A stretch of 64,000 nt of DNA, taken from NCBI RefSeq assembly GCF_000445125.1, contig NZ_ATHL01000055.1, positions 56,920 to 120,919 of the forward strand. The letters are read 5' to 3'. The stretch's first letter is position 1. Each line of letters opens with the position of its first letter. Of this stretch, positions 23,222 to 32,125 are shown in pieces. The DNA is from Novosphingobium lindaniclasticum LE124. Its GTDB lineage: Bacteria; Pseudomonadota; Alphaproteobacteria; Sphingomonadales; Sphingomonadaceae. Under the pieces are notes generated by a model, which made no database searches, was not told the DNA's origin, and was given only the letters and a program-made list of their open reading frames with translations. A program made the position numbers and the translations under genes.

Positions 23222-23485
23222 TCAGCCGAGCGAAGCGACGCGCTTGGTCAGGCGCGACATCTTGCGCGAAGCCGTGTTCTTGTGAAGCACGCCGCGCGCC
23301 ACGCCGCGCGCCAGTTCGGGCTGAGCTTCCTTGAGAGCGGCCGAAGCAGCGGTCTTGTCGCCGCCGGCAATCGCGGTCTCGACCTTCTTCAGGAAGGTGC
23401 GGATGCGACTGATGCGGTTCGTATTGATCTCCGCGCGGCGCTCGTTACGGCGGATGCGCTTGCGGGCTTGCGGCGTATTGGCCAT
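23222..23485 (-). CDS. rpsT: 30S ribosomal protein S20
   Basis: 87 residues from ATG 23485 with GAGGAA upstream. [20 protein letters not shown] is the family start and the rest is Lys/Arg-rich helices that bind 16S rRNA. The open frame nine codons earlier is not used. It lies between dnaA and fpg, the usual alphaproteobacterial neighbourhood. A promoter-like TTGACG-17-TAAGGG lies about 90 bases upstream. Confidence 0.97.
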   Translation of the reverse strand: MANTPQARKRIRRNERRAEINTNRISRIRTFLKKVETAIAGGDKTAASAALKEAQPELARGVARGVLHKNTASRKMSRLTKRVASLG

Positions 23486-23577
23486 CGAATTTCCTCTGTC
23501 TGGCCCCCCCACAGCGGTGATGGCGGCCCAATTGCCTGATCGAATCTCTAGGCGAGCGGACTCGCCGGAAAGCGCGC

Positions 23578-23606
23578 CCCTTAACGGTGAAGCGCCTCTC
23601 CGTCAA
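23578..23606 (-). promoter_or_regulatory. candidate sigma-70 promoter of rpsT
   Basis: On the minus strand, TTGACG (23606-23601), a 17-base spacer, then TAAGGG (23583-23578). This gives a leader of roughly 85 bases before rpsT. It closely matches the proposed rpmH promoter in both boxes and spacing. Confidence 0.45.
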
Positions 23607-23687
23607 CCCGGCAGAGGCCCCTGAAACCGCCTGTTTCTGGGTTTTCGGCCGCGGAGCGGCCACGCTCAAGCGCCGCGCCGGCTACCG

Positions 23688-24500
23688 CTACCTTTGGCAG
23701 CGGGAGCACCAGAACGTGCTTCGCCCGCCTTGCACGAATCGCTGGACCGGCGCGCCGCAGCTACAGTCCTGCCCCTCTCGTCCATAGACCTGCCAGGCAG
23801 TAGCGAAATATCCCAGTTCCCCATTGGGCTGGGCATAATCGCGGATGGTCGAGCCGCCCGCCGCAATGGATTCGGACAGGACGTCGCGGATCGCCGGGAC
23901 CAGCCTGCGCAAGGCCGGCAGGCTCACCGCCCCGGCTTCCTTGTCCGGCCGGATGCCCGAACGGAACAGCGCTTCGCAGACGTAGATGTTGCCCAGCCCG
24001 GCCACCACCGACTGGTCGAGCAGCATCTGCTTGATCGGCGCGATACGGCCCTTGAAAGCCGCCTTGAGATGCGCCGGGGCGAGCCCTTGGCCCAGAGGCT
24101 CGGGTCCGAGAGCGGCGAAGGGGCCCCACGAATCGAGCGCCTGCGTGGGCACGAGATCGACCGAGCCGAACCGCCGCGCATCGTTGAGCGCCAGCACATG
24201 ACCCGAGCCGGTCTCGATCACGAGGTGGTCGTGCCTTTCGGGCTTTTCCGGCTCGATCCGCCAGCGGCCGGACATGCCGAGGTGGAACACCATGGTCTGC
24301 TCGCGGTCGGTATGGATGAGACCGTACTTGGCCCGGCGCCCCAGAGCCGTGACCTGCGCGCCGGTGAGAACCTGGACGAGATCGGGCGGAAACGGACGGC
24401 GCAAGTCCGGCCGGTTCAGCGTGACGCGGGCGATCCGCTCGCCTTCCAGGTAGCGGGCGAGGCCGCGGACGGTGGTTTCTACTTCGGGGAGCTCTGGCAT
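23688..24500 (-). CDS. fpg: formamidopyrimidine-DNA glycosylase
   Basis: 270 residues, normal length. It excises 8-oxoguanine and ring-opened purines and cuts the abasic site. The mature N-terminus PELPEVETTVRGLARYL supplies the catalytic Pro and Glu. Also seen: the helix-two-turn-helix with LLDQSVVAGLGNIYVCEALFR, and the zinc finger at the end with Cys pairs in CSCGAPVQRF and FWCSRCQR. It is transcribed away from the EamA gene, and a repeat copy (C) occupies the divergent gap. Confidence 0.97.
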   Translation of the reverse strand: MPELPEVETTVRGLARYLEGERIARVTLNRPDLRRPFPPDLVQVLTGAQVTALGRRAKYGLIHTDREQTMVFHLGMSGRWRIEPEKPERHDHLVIETGSGHVLALNDARRFGSVDLVPTQALDSWGPFAALGPEPLGQGLAPAHLKAAFKGRIAPIKQMLLDQSVVAGLGNIYVCEALFRSGIRPDKEAGAVSLPALRRLVPAIRDVLSESIAAGGSTIRDYAQPNGELGYFATAWQVYGREGQDCSCGAPVQRFVQGGRSTFWCSRCQR

Positions 24501-24532
24501 CGTGATGGGGAGATAGGGGGTGGCGAGAAGAA

Positions 24533-24722
24533 GAGAAAGGGGAAGACCCGGGGGATGATCCCCCGGACCCTCGGAATGTCGGCGCTGCGCACCACCTATC
24601 GGTTATGCGCTCCTTGCGGCGCAGCCATCTGGTCTCCACGCAAGGGGTACGCCAAGGGATCCGGTGGGGCACGACCTCGACAGTATCCGGGTGCAGGGGG
24701 ATGATCCCCCCGCATTTCTCCT
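24533..24722 (+). repeat. double-hairpin dispersed repeat, copy C (between divergent genes)
   Basis: The left hairpin CCGGGGGATGATCCCCCGG is at 24548-24566 and the right hairpin at about 24692-24714. The right hairpin here has the GATGAT loop normally seen on the left. The middle (ACCCTCGGAATGTC, GCGGCGCAGCCA, CGACCTCGACAG) matches the family. It fills the gap between the starts of fpg and the EamA gene, so it is in a promoter region rather than at a gene end. Confidence 0.9.
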
Positions 24723-24756
24723 TTCCTTTCTACCTCTCTCGAACCAAGCCCACCGA

Positions 24757-25659
24757 ATGGAAAACAACCGCTCTCAAACTCGCGCATTCCTGATGCTCGG
24801 GCTGGTCATGCTGTTCTGGGCCGGAAATTCGATCGTCGGCCGTGCGGTTCGCGGCGACATCCCGCCTTTCACGCTGGCGCTGGGGCGCTGGCTGCTGGCG
24901 GTGCTCGTCCTGCTGCCGTTCGCCTGGCGGCAGCTCTGGAAGGAATGCGCCGCGGCAAGGGCCGGATGGCGCTGGGTGCTGGTGCTCGGCTTCCTGGGAA
25001 TCGTCTGCTTCAACGGCTTTCTCTACAAGGGCCTGCACTATACGACGGCCGCCAATGCCTTGCTGTTGCAGGCGGCGATCCCGGCTGCGGTCATGGCGCT
25101 GGATTTCGCCGTCTTCGGCGGGCGACCGGGGCGCCTGCATATCCTGGGCGTGGCGGTTTCCACCCTGGGCGTGATCGCCATCGTGTTCCGCGGTGATCCT
25201 GCAGCATTGCTGCATCTTGAGTTCGGCGCCGGAGACCTGCTCATCTTCTGCGCGGTCGCGGCCTGGTCGCTCTACACGGTGTTTCTGCGGAAGCGCCCGC
25301 CGATCTCGGCGACGAGCCTGCTCGTCCTAACGTTCACCATCGGCGCGCTCGCGATGGCGCCGCTTGCAGCGATGGAGCGAGCGCGCGGCGAACTCGTGGC
25401 CTGGAGCCCGCAGGTCGTCGCCGCTTTCGCCTATGTCGGCGTGTTCCCTTCGGTGATCGCTTACTTCATCTACAACCGGGCGACGGGCCAGCTTGGCCCG
25501 GCGCGGGCCGGGCAGGCGATCACGCTGATGCCCCTGTTCGGCGCGATGCTCTCGGCGCTGCTGCTGGGCGAACGGCTGCACGGCTACCATCTTGGCGGCA
25601 TGGCGCTGATCCTGGGGGGCATCGCGCTTTCCGCTCTCGCCATGAGGAGAGCAAAATAA
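24757..25659 (+). CDS. EamA-family (DMT) transporter
   Basis: 300 residues from ATG 24757 (ENNRSQTRAFLMLGL). Ten hydrophobic helices form two EamA repeats: the first opens with LGLVMLFWAGNSIVGRAV, and the second with LIFCAVAAWSLYTVFLRK and ends with LGERLHGYHLGGMALILGGI. This is an inner-membrane exporter of amino acids, metabolites or drugs; the substrate is not predictable. It is probably a single-gene unit, since ubiE begins 51 bases later with its own spacing. Confidence 0.9.
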   Translation: MENNRSQTRAFLMLGLVMLFWAGNSIVGRAVRGDIPPFTLALGRWLLAVLVLLPFAWRQLWKECAAARAGWRWVLVLGFLGIVCFNGFLYKGLHYTTAANALLLQAAIPAAVMALDFAVFGGRPGRLHILGVAVSTLGVIAIVFRGDPAALLHLEFGAGDLLIFCAVAAWSLYTVFLRKRPPISATSLLVLTFTIGALAMAPLAAMERARGELVAWSPQVVAAFAYVGVFPSVIAYFIYNRATGQLGPARAGQAITLMPLFGAMLSALLLGERLHGYHLGGMALILGGIALSALAMRRAK

Positions 25660-25710
25660 CCGGATGGACAGGCTGGCGCGGGGGCGGCCGGGAGGCTAGA
25701 GGACTGCGCC

Positions 25711-26442
25711 ATGAGCGAAACGGTTTCCTTCGGCTACGAAGAGGTCAGCCCCGACGAGAAGGAAGGGCGCGTCGGCGCCGTCTTCTCCAGCGTTGCACGC
25801 AAGTACGACGTGATGAACGATGCCATGTCCGCCGGCATGCACCGGCTCTGGAAGGACAAGTTCGTGCGCCGCGTGAAGCCGCGCGAGGGCGAGCAGATCC
25901 TCGACATGGCGGGCGGCACGGGCGACATCGCCTTCCGCATGGCGGCGCAGGGCGCCTCGATCACCGTGTCGGACATCAACCAGGACATGCTGGACGTCGG
26001 CATCGAGCGCGCGATGGAGCGGGGCATCGATGGCCTCGTCTGGTCGCGCCAGAACGCCGAGGTGCTCTCGTTCGGGGATCGGTTCTTCGATGCCTATACG
26101 ATCGCTTTCGGCATCCGCAACGTCACGCATATCGACAAGGCCCTGGCCGAGGCGCACCGTGTGCTCAAGTTCGGCGGACGGTTCTTCTGCCTGGAATTCT
26201 CGACTACCGAATGGCCGGGCTTCAAGGAAGTCTACGACGCCTATTCGCACCATCTGGTGCCGAAGATCGGCCAGGCCATCGCCGGTGACGCCGAATCGTA
26301 CCGCTACCTGATCGAATCGATCCGCCGCTTCCCGCCGATGCCGGAGTTCGAGAAGATGATCCGCGCGGCCGGTTTCAAGCATACCAAGGTCGAGCCGATC
26401 ATGGGCGGCCTCGTCGCGATCCACTCGGGCTGGAAAGTGTAA
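25711..26442 (+). CDS. ubiE: ubiquinone biosynthesis C-methyltransferase UbiE
   Basis: 243 residues. It methylates the quinone ring carbon with SAM in ubiquinone (and menaquinone) synthesis. Motifs: FSSVARKYDVMNDAMSAGMH near residue 25, SAM motif I ILDMAGGTGDIAFRM near residue 65, and FGIRNVTHIDKALAEAHRVLK near residue 135. The C-terminus IMGGLVAIHSGWKV is typical. Eight bases separate it from ubiB, so the two ubiquinone genes are co-transcribed. Confidence 0.97.
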   Translation: MSETVSFGYEEVSPDEKEGRVGAVFSSVARKYDVMNDAMSAGMHRLWKDKFVRRVKPREGEQILDMAGGTGDIAFRMAAQGASITVSDINQDMLDVGIERAMERGIDGLVWSRQNAEVLSFGDRFFDAYTIAFGIRNVTHIDKALAEAHRVLKFGGRFFCLEFSTTEWPGFKEVYDAYSHHLVPKIGQAIAGDAESYRYLIESIRRFPPMPEFEKMIRAAGFKHTKVEPIMGGLVAIHSGWKV

Positions 26443-26450
26443 CCGGGCAG

Positions 26451-28004
26451 GTGACGGGTTCCACCACGCATATCCTGCGCCTCCTCAAATGGGGGCGCGT
26501 TCTTGCGCGCCATGGGGCGCTGCGCGGGATCGAGAACGATCGCAACGCGCCGGTGCAGGTCAAGCGCCTCTCCCGGATCGCCCGCCTGGGCACGCGTCAG
26601 CCGGTCGAGCCCGACTATGCCGGCGCCTTTCAGGAAATCGGTCCGGCCGCGATCAAGCTCGGCCAGGCCCTGGCCACCCGGCCCGACCTCGTCGGCGAAA
26701 TCCCCGCGCGCAATCTGCTGACCTTGCAGGACAGCCTGCCGCCGGTGGCCTTCTCGCAAATCCGCAAGGTGATCGAGGGCAGCTTCGGCCGCCCGCTCGA
26801 ACAGGTCTTCGCCTCGATCGACGAGAACCCGGTGGGTGCCGCCTCCATCGCGCAAGTCCACAGGGCGGTTACGCCGGACGGCCGCACGGTTGCGGTGAAG
26901 GTACTGCGCCCCGGCATTCGCGAGCAGTTCGCGCGCGACGTCGAGACTTACGAATGGGCCGCCGCCCATCTTGAGGCGCTGGGCGGAGAGGCTGCGCGCC
27001 TGCGCCCGCGCGCCGTGGTCGCCAATCTCAAGCGTTGGACCCTGCGCGAACTGGACCTTCGGCGCGAGGCGGCATCCGCTTCCGAACTGTCCGATGCGAT
27101 GAAGGGCATCCACGGCTACCGCGTGCCGCATATCGACTGGGACCGCACCAACGGCCAGGTGCTGACGATCGAGTGGATCGGCGCCACCAAGATGAGCGAT
27201 CTGGCGGGCCTGCGCGCTGCCGGGCACGATCTGCCCAAGCTGGCTCATCGCCTGGTGATCACGTTCCTGACCCAGGCGATCTCCAGCGGCTTCTTCCATG
27301 CCGACATGCACCAGGGCAACCTGTTCGTCGAGGACGACGGCACCATCGTCGCCATCGACTTCGGCATCATGGGCCGCATCAACCGGCAGGCGCGGCTCTG
27401 GCTGGCAGAGATCCTCTACGGCCTCACCACCGGCAACTATCGCCGCGTGGCCGAGATCCATTTCGAAGCCCAGTACGTGCCGAGCTACCACACGGTGGAA
27501 GAGTTCGCGACCGCGCTGCGCGCCGTGGGCGAGCCGATGCGGGGCAAGCCGGTGTCCGAGCTTTCGGTGGGCCAGATGCTTGACGGGCTCTTCGCGATCA
27601 CCCGCGATTTCGACATGGCCGTGCAGCCGCACCTGCTGCTGCTCCAGAAGACGATGGTCATGGTCGAGGGCCTCGCGACTGCCCTCGATCCCGACATCAA
27701 CATGTGGGATGTCTCCGCGCCTTTCGTGAAGAGCTGGCTGCGCGACGAACTCGGCCCGGAGGCGGTGATCGCCGATCGCCTGCGCGAAGATCTCGGCACG
27801 CTGCTGCGCCTGCCCGCGCTGGTGCGGCGGATCGAGGAGAAGTTCCCGCCCAAGGGCGGCGCGCCCGAACAGGCGCCGCTTCCCGAAGTGGAGCTGATCT
27901 TCCCGCGCCGTCCGGAACCCACGCAGTGGCTGGGCTATGGCCTGTCGGCGCTGGTCGGCGGCGCCGTGGCGTTCGGGCTGACGTACTGGACGATGCTGGC
28001 GTAA
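26451..28004 (+). CDS. ubiB: ubiquinone biosynthesis kinase-like protein UbiB
   Basis: 517 residues from GTG 26451. An atypical ABC1/ADCK-family ATPase needed for ubiquinone synthesis, thought to mobilise hydrophobic intermediates at the membrane. Seen: the KxGQ motif IKLGQALATRPDL, the Ala-rich loop NPVGAASIAQVHRA, AVKVLRPG with the Lys, HADMHQGNLFV, and DFG as IDFGIMGR. Two C-terminal membrane helices end the chain (LGYGLSALVGGAVAFGLTY). It follows ubiE, as is usual near dnaA in alphaproteobacteria. Confidence 0.95.
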   Translation: MTGSTTHILRLLKWGRVLARHGALRGIENDRNAPVQVKRLSRIARLGTRQPVEPDYAGAFQEIGPAAIKLGQALATRPDLVGEIPARNLLTLQDSLPPVAFSQIRKVIEGSFGRPLEQVFASIDENPVGAASIAQVHRAVTPDGRTVAVKVLRPGIREQFARDVETYEWAAAHLEALGGEAARLRPRAVVANLKRWTLRELDLRREAASASELSDAMKGIHGYRVPHIDWDRTNGQVLTIEWIGATKMSDLAGLRAAGHDLPKLAHRLVITFLTQAISSGFFHADMHQGNLFVEDDGTIVAIDFGIMGRINRQARLWLAEILYGLTTGNYRRVAEIHFEAQYVPSYHTVEEFATALRAVGEPMRGKPVSELSVGQMLDGLFAITRDFDMAVQPHLLLLQKTMVMVEGLATALDPDINMWDVSAPFVKSWLRDELGPEAVIADRLREDLGTLLRLPALVRRIEEKFPPKGGAPEQAPLPEVELIFPRRPEPTQWLGYGLSALVGGAVAFGLTYWTMLA

Positions 28005-28010
28005 GGAAAC

Positions 28011-28041
28011 CCGTCTTCCCGGTTCAGGTCCGGGACGACGG
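28011..28041. repeat. palindromic intergenic repeat, CCCGG type, single unit
   Basis: CCGTCTTCCCGG and TCCGGGACGACGG face each other across a short loop. This resembles the units at 32126-32228 and similar CCCGG-centred palindromes common in alphaproteobacterial genomes. It follows the ubiB stop. Confidence 0.6.
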
Positions 28042-28126
28042 TATCTTGTCGGTCTACTGCAATTCCAGCAGGGCGGGTGCCGCAAACCGATTGCGTGCGC
28101 CCTCCCGCTGCTGCACAAGCCCAGCC

Positions 28127-29557
28127 ATGAGTGGACCACGCATTCTCCTGGTCGTGGGCGGCGGTATCGCGGCCTACAAGTCCTGCGAACTCGTTCGGCA
28201 GATCCGCAAGGAAGGCGGGGAAGTCACTTGCGTCCTGACCGAGGGCGGATCGCATTTCGTCACGCCCATGGCGCTGGCGGCGCTCTCCGAAAAGCCGGTC
28301 TACACGACGCTCTGGGATCTCAAGAACGAGGCCGAGATGGGCCATATCCAGCTCAGCCGCGAGGCCGATCTGGTGGTGGTCTGCCCGGCGACGGCGGACC
28401 TTCTCGCCAAGATGGCAGCGGGCATCGCCGACGATCTGGCGACGACGATGCTGCTCGCCACCGACAAGCCGGTCATGGCGGTCCCGGCGATGAACGTGCG
28501 CATGTGGCAGCACGCCGCCACCACCCGCAACGTCCAGACGCTGCGCGACGCGGGCGTGGACGTGATGGAGCCGGACGAAGGCACGATGGCCTGCGGCGAG
28601 TACGGCCCAGGCCGCCTGCCCGATCCGGTGGCGATCTGGCAGCGCATCGCCTGGGCGCTCGGGCTGGATCCGGTCGAAGTGGCGCCGCTGCCGGGAGGCG
28701 AGCCGGATGATCCTGAGGGCCTCAGCCTGGGAGGATTGACTGCGGGCATGGTTTCGCGCCGGAGCACTCCTACCGGCGGTGGTGCCTCCATCAGCCATGA
28801 AGACCTCGGCTTCACGGCCGACGAAGCCGCGCTCGCCGCCCGCAAGGGTGAAGCGCGGGCAGCCCCTGCAACGGATTCCGATTCGCTCCACCCTCTGCGC
28901 GAGGCCCAGACGGGGCCGCTATCCGGCCGCCACGTCCTGATCACCGCCGGCCCCACCTGGGAGCCGATCGATCCGGTGCGCTACATCGCCAACCGCTCCT
29001 CCGGAAAGCAGGGGTTCGCCATCGCCGCCGCCGCTGCCGAGGCCGGTGCGCGGGTCACGCTCGTCGCCGGGCCGGTCCATCTGCCGACCCCGCCCGGCGT
29101 CGACCGCGTGGATGTGGAAAGCGCCTTGCAGATGGCTGAGGCGGTGCGCGGGGCGCTTCCCGCCGACATCGCCGTGATGGTTGCCGCCGTCGCCGACTGG
29201 CGCGTTGCGCAGGCCGCTGACCAGAAGCTCAAGAAGCGCGGCTCGGCCCTACCGGCGCTGCAGCTCATTGAAAATCCCGACATCCTCGCGAGCGTGGCGA
29301 CCGGGCCGAGCCGCCCGCCGCTGGTGATCGGCTTTGCCGCCGAGACGCAGGATGTCATTCGCTACGCCACCGAAAAGCGCAAACGCAAGGGCGCCGACTG
29401 GATCATCGCCAACGACGTATCGGGCGATGTGATGGGCGGGGACGTCAATGCGGTCCACATCGTGCGCGCGGACGATGTGATCAGTCTTCCGGAAATGCCC
29501 AAGGAGGACGTCGCGCGCGCCCTCGTCGAAAGGTTCGCAGATGCACTCCCCCGTTGA
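28127..29557 (+). CDS. coaBC: bifunctional phosphopantothenoylcysteine decarboxylase / phosphopantothenate-cysteine ligase
   Basis: 476 residues from ATG 28127. It makes 4'-phosphopantetheine in coenzyme A synthesis. CoaC half (residues 1-180): [33 protein letters not shown], the PAMN motif in [10 protein letters not shown] and the active Cys in [10 protein letters not shown]. CoaB half (from about 262): [26 protein letters not shown] and the KLKK motif. Between them lies an unusual polar linker of about 80 residues ([13 protein letters not shown] to LREAQTGP), which makes the protein longer than the usual 400. Its end overlaps dut by 17 bases. Confidence 0.95.
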   Translation: MSGPRILLVVGGGIAAYKSCELVRQIRKEGGEVTCVLTEGGSHFVTPMALAALSEKPVYTTLWDLKNEAEMGHIQLSREADLVVVCPATADLLAKMAAGIADDLATTMLLATDKPVMAVPAMNVRMWQHAATTRNVQTLRDAGVDVMEPDEGTMACGEYGPGRLPDPVAIWQRIAWALGLDPVEVAPLPGGEPDDPEGLSLGGLTAGMVSRRSTPTGGGASISHEDLGFTADEAALAARKGEARAAPATDSDSLHPLREAQTGPLSGRHVLITAGPTWEPIDPVRYIANRSSGKQGFAIAAAAAEAGARVTLVAGPVHLPTPPGVDRVDVESALQMAEAVRGALPADIAVMVAAVADWRVAQAADQKLKKRGSALPALQLIENPDILASVATGPSRPPLVIGFAAETQDVIRYATEKRKRKGADWIIANDVSGDVMGGDVNAVHIVRADDVISLPEMPKEDVARALVERFADALPR

Positions 29558-30011
29558 TGTCCCCGTCCCTGTGAAGATCCTGCCTCACGGCCAAGGGCTG
29601 GACCTTCCCGCCTACGCCACCGACGGGGCGGCGGGGATGGACGTGGTCTCGGCCGAGGACGTGACGCTGGCGCCCGGTGCGCGCCACGCGGTCGCGACGG
29701 GGCTCGCCATGGCGATCCCGCCCGGCTTCGAGATCCAGGTCCGCCCGCGCTCCGGTCTCGCGCTCAAGCACGGGATATCGGTGCCCAATGCGCCGGGCAC
29801 GATCGACTCCGACTATCGCGGTGAACTCAAGGTCATCCTCATCAACCACGGCGCGCAGCCGTTCGAAATCCTGCGCGGCGATCGCGTGGCGCAGCTCGTG
29901 CTGGCGCCGGTGACGCGGGCGGCCTGGCTCCCCGTCCAGGAACTGGAATCGACCGAGCGGGGCGAGGGCGGTTTCGGGTCTACCGGTGGGGTTGTTGCTT
30001 TGGGGAGTTAA
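29541..30011 (+). CDS. dut: deoxyuridine 5'-triphosphate nucleotidohydrolase
   Basis: 156 residues. It cleaves dUTP to dUMP, keeping uracil out of DNA. It is a trimeric beta-barrel. The five motifs are seen: [19 protein letters not shown], the motif with the catalytic Asp [21 protein letters not shown], and the C-terminal Gly-rich lid GGFGSTGG. It overlaps coaBC by 17 bases in another frame, a common dfp-dut arrangement. The repeat copy D starts right after its stop. Confidence 0.97.
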   Translation: MHSPVDVPVPVKILPHGQGLDLPAYATDGAAGMDVVSAEDVTLAPGARHAVATGLAMAIPPGFEIQVRPRSGLALKHGISVPNAPGTIDSDYRGELKVILINHGAQPFEILRGDRVAQLVLAPVTRAAWLPVQELESTERGEGGFGSTGGVVALGS

Positions 30012-30013
30012 GC

Positions 30014-30210
30014 GGAAAGAGGGAAGTCCTGGGGGATGATCCCCCAGACCCTCGGAATGTCGTCGTCGCGCCCGACCTATCCGTCGCGCGCTCCTCGCGG
30101 CGCAGCCATTCAGTCTCCCGACGCCGTGTGGGGCGCACGACGGAGACGGTCCGCGTGATCTAGACAGTAATGGGGAGCAGGGGGGCTATGCTCCCCTGCT
30201 TTCTACTTCT
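30014..30210 (+). repeat. double-hairpin dispersed repeat, copy D
   Basis: The left hairpin is at 30029-30047, 18 bases after the dut stop. The right hairpin GCAGGGG...CCCCTGC is at 30177-30199 and is followed by a pyrimidine-rich TTTCTACTTCTTC. It is full length and lies between dut and the end of a convergent small gene. Confidence 0.9.
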
Positions 30211-30399
30211 TCAATCCTTGCGCTCGATTCGCGCGCGCCTGTCGCGCCGCCGCTTGAGCGAATACCAGCCCACCCCGCCGATGCCGACGACTGCGGCGAG
30301 CCCTTTGGCCAGCGCAGAGAAGGCCGCGGAAAGCGCGCCTATGGTCACGCCCCAGAAGAGCTGCGACATGATGGCCATGAAAGTGTTCATCGGCGGCAA
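30211..30399 (-). CDS. possible small membrane protein
   Basis: 62 residues from TTG 30399, which has AGGGGA five bases before it; ATG 30390 (NTFMAIMSQLFWGV) is the alternative. One or two hydrophobic stretches (FWGVTIGALSAAFSALAKGLAAVVGIGGVGW, given here as a single span) are followed by a strongly basic tail KRRRDRRARIERKD, which suggests a small inner-membrane protein with a cytoplasmic C-terminus. I recognise no family. The stop touches the end of repeat copy D. Confidence 0.45.
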   Translation of the reverse strand: MPPMNTFMAIMSQLFWGVTIGALSAAFSALAKGLAAVVGIGGVGWYSLKRRRDRRARIERKD

Positions 30400-30467
30400 G
30401 CATTCCCCTGCGGTAAGCGGCGGTCAACCGCAGCAGCCGCCATACGGGCCGGGACGGCAAAAACAAA

Positions 30468-30499
30468 GGACGGGCCCGCGTATTGCAGCGGACCCGTCC
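30468..30499 (-). terminator. intrinsic terminator of the DUF4136 lipoprotein gene
   Basis: GGACGGGCCCGC and GCGGACCCGTCC form a 12-bp stem with one mismatch. On the minus strand it is followed by TTTGTTTTTG. It lies 37 bases past the stop of the lipoprotein gene. Confidence 0.75.
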
Positions 30500-30535
30500 C
30501 TCGGTGTCTCCCTCTTCGCAGGGGAGCCTGTCGGC

Positions 30536-31219
30536 TTATTTCTTTTCCGGTGCGACGGTAATGCGCACGGTCTCCCCGGAGTTCCCCGGGAAATTCGTGA
30601 ACATGGATTCGATCAGGTTCGGAACCAGATATTGAAGGCGGTTCGAGGTTGAAACAGCCTCCGCCTTGCCTTCGAAGAGTCGCTGGTTGTCTGCTGCGCG
30701 GTCGATCTTCAGAGTGATGCCGCTGGTGAAGACGGTGTAGGAATCCACGCCGCCGTCGAAGAAGGGATCGTACCAGCCATAACGCCACGGACCGCCCCAA
30801 CCCCAGGGGCTACCCCAACCGCGACCGTAGAAGCCGCGTCCGCCCCAGCCACCTCCGTACCACGGACCCCAGTTACCGGTCATGCCGGGGGTGGAGCGGA
30901 TACGCTCGCGGCCATTGTCGACGCCGTAGTCGAACCGCGCGATGAGCGTGGCCTTCGACGGATCGTCGACCGGAGTATAGCCCACCTTCTGCAGGCGATC
31001 GCTCACCAGGCGGGCATAGGTTGCGAATTCGAGGCCGCCGGCGAGCTTGGGATCGTCGGAGACAACGGCCACGGTCTGGCCCGACGGCGCCGGAAGCTGC
31101 GACTGAAAGCGTGATACATCCGCCTTGAAGGGCGTAGCGCAGGCGGCGAGCGCCATCAGCAGCACGGTTACGGCGGCGAGCCTGACCTTCCCGAGATGGC
31201 GAAAGGATCTATCTGTCAT
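30536..31219 (-). CDS. DUF4136 lipoprotein
   Basis: 227 residues from ATG 31219, with GGAGTG upstream. The signal peptide ends in the lipobox LMALAAC, so it is an envelope lipoprotein. The DUF4136 pattern is visible: FKADVSRFQSQLP, then LEFATYARLVSDRLQKVGY, then DPSKATLIARFDYGVD. The middle is very rich in Gly and Trp (WGPWYGGGWGGRGFYGRGW and more), and the C-terminal part has a strand LKIDRAADNQRLFEGKAEA. Function of the family is unknown. It has its own terminator. Confidence 0.82.
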   Translation of the reverse strand: MTDRSFRHLGKVRLAAVTVLLMALAACATPFKADVSRFQSQLPAPSGQTVAVVSDDPKLAGGLEFATYARLVSDRLQKVGYTPVDDPSKATLIARFDYGVDNGRERIRSTPGMTGNWGPWYGGGWGGRGFYGRGWGSPWGWGGPWRYGWYDPFFDGGVDSYTVFTSGITLKIDRAADNQRLFEGKAEAVSTSNRLQYLVPNLIESMFTNFPGNSGETVRITVAPEKK

Positions 31220-31422
31220 CGGTTTCACTCCACGGACCGGCCAGATCCGAAACGCCCTTCCCAAGCGCGACCTGTGGTCTCTTGCGACTCTGCCCTAATA
31301 TCAACGCCCTGAATAGCGGTTGAATGGAGGCAGGACGGCGACGAAACGTTTCCATTGCCTTTGTTCCATTCAGCCGTAAGTCACGGCCTCAGATCAGGGT
31401 TCTCATGTAGGAAGTCGTCCCT

Positions 31423-32103
31423 ATGCGCACCAGTTCCCCGGACACGATTTCCGTGGCGATTCTTTCGGTTCAATGCGGAAAGGTCCAGGCATTTCGACAG
31501 CCGGACGAACCCAGCGCGATCGGCAAGACGCCCGTGACGGGGGCTGTCGGCATTCACCGGCTCGGCCTGGATGGCGACGAGCAGGCGGACCTTGCCGTCC
31601 ATGGCGGAGTGGACAAGGCGATCCACCACTATCCGCATGATCACTATGCGTTCTGGCGCGAGGCGATAGGCGATCATCCCCTGCTGTCCGGTTACGGTGC
31701 ATTCGGCGAGAACATAGCAACCCATGGCCTGACAGAGGACACGATCTGCGTGGGCGATCGCTGGCGGCTGGGCACGGCATTGGTCGAAGTCAGCCAGGGG
31801 CGGCAGCCGTGCTGGAAGCTCGATCATCGCTTCGACGGCGCGGCGGTAAACGCGCGCGTCGTGAAGTCGCGCCGCTCCGGCTGGTACTACCGGGTACTGG
31901 AGGAGGGAACGGTGGCTGCCGGCGACGGGATGGTGCTGGTGGATCGGCCTTACCCGGCGTGGAGCGTGCAGCGCGTCTTCGGCCTGCTGATCGCGGGCGA
32001 GCACAAGAAGGACCGCGAAGGGCTGGAAGCCCTGGGCGAGGTTACCCCGCTTGCCGCAGCATGGATCCGGCGCAGGGCGAAGCTGCTGGGCCTCGAGGGA
32101 TGA
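31423..32103 (+). CDS. MOSC-domain protein (YiiM-like)
   Basis: 226 residues. MOSC domains bind molybdenum cofactor and pass sulfur; YiiM-type proteins reduce N-hydroxylated compounds. Seen: AVGIHRLGLDGDEQADLAVHGG and KAIHHYPHDHYAFW, GAFGENIATHGL, and the conserved Cys in VSQGRQPCWKLDHRF. A helical C-terminal extension (about residues 160-226) is typical of YiiM. The gene stands alone on the plus strand and converges on trpS across a palindromic gap. Confidence 0.88.
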   Translation: MRTSSPDTISVAILSVQCGKVQAFRQPDEPSAIGKTPVTGAVGIHRLGLDGDEQADLAVHGGVDKAIHHYPHDHYAFWREAIGDHPLLSGYGAFGENIATHGLTEDTICVGDRWRLGTALVEVSQGRQPCWKLDHRFDGAAVNARVVKSRRSGWYYRVLEEGTVAAGDGMVLVDRPYPAWSVQRVFGLLIAGEHKKDREGLEALGEVTPLAAAWIRRRAKLLGLEG

Positions 32104-32125
32104 GCGGGCAGGAGTCTTGAGAGGT

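Noticed and set aside
26304..28139. Minus-strand frame of 611 codons opposite ubiB
   Set aside because: Antisense of ubiB, whose kinase-like motifs are complete.
30011..30210. Small protein genes within the repeat copies
   Set aside because: Sequence conservation follows the DNA hairpins and repeat core, and the frames break in several copies.
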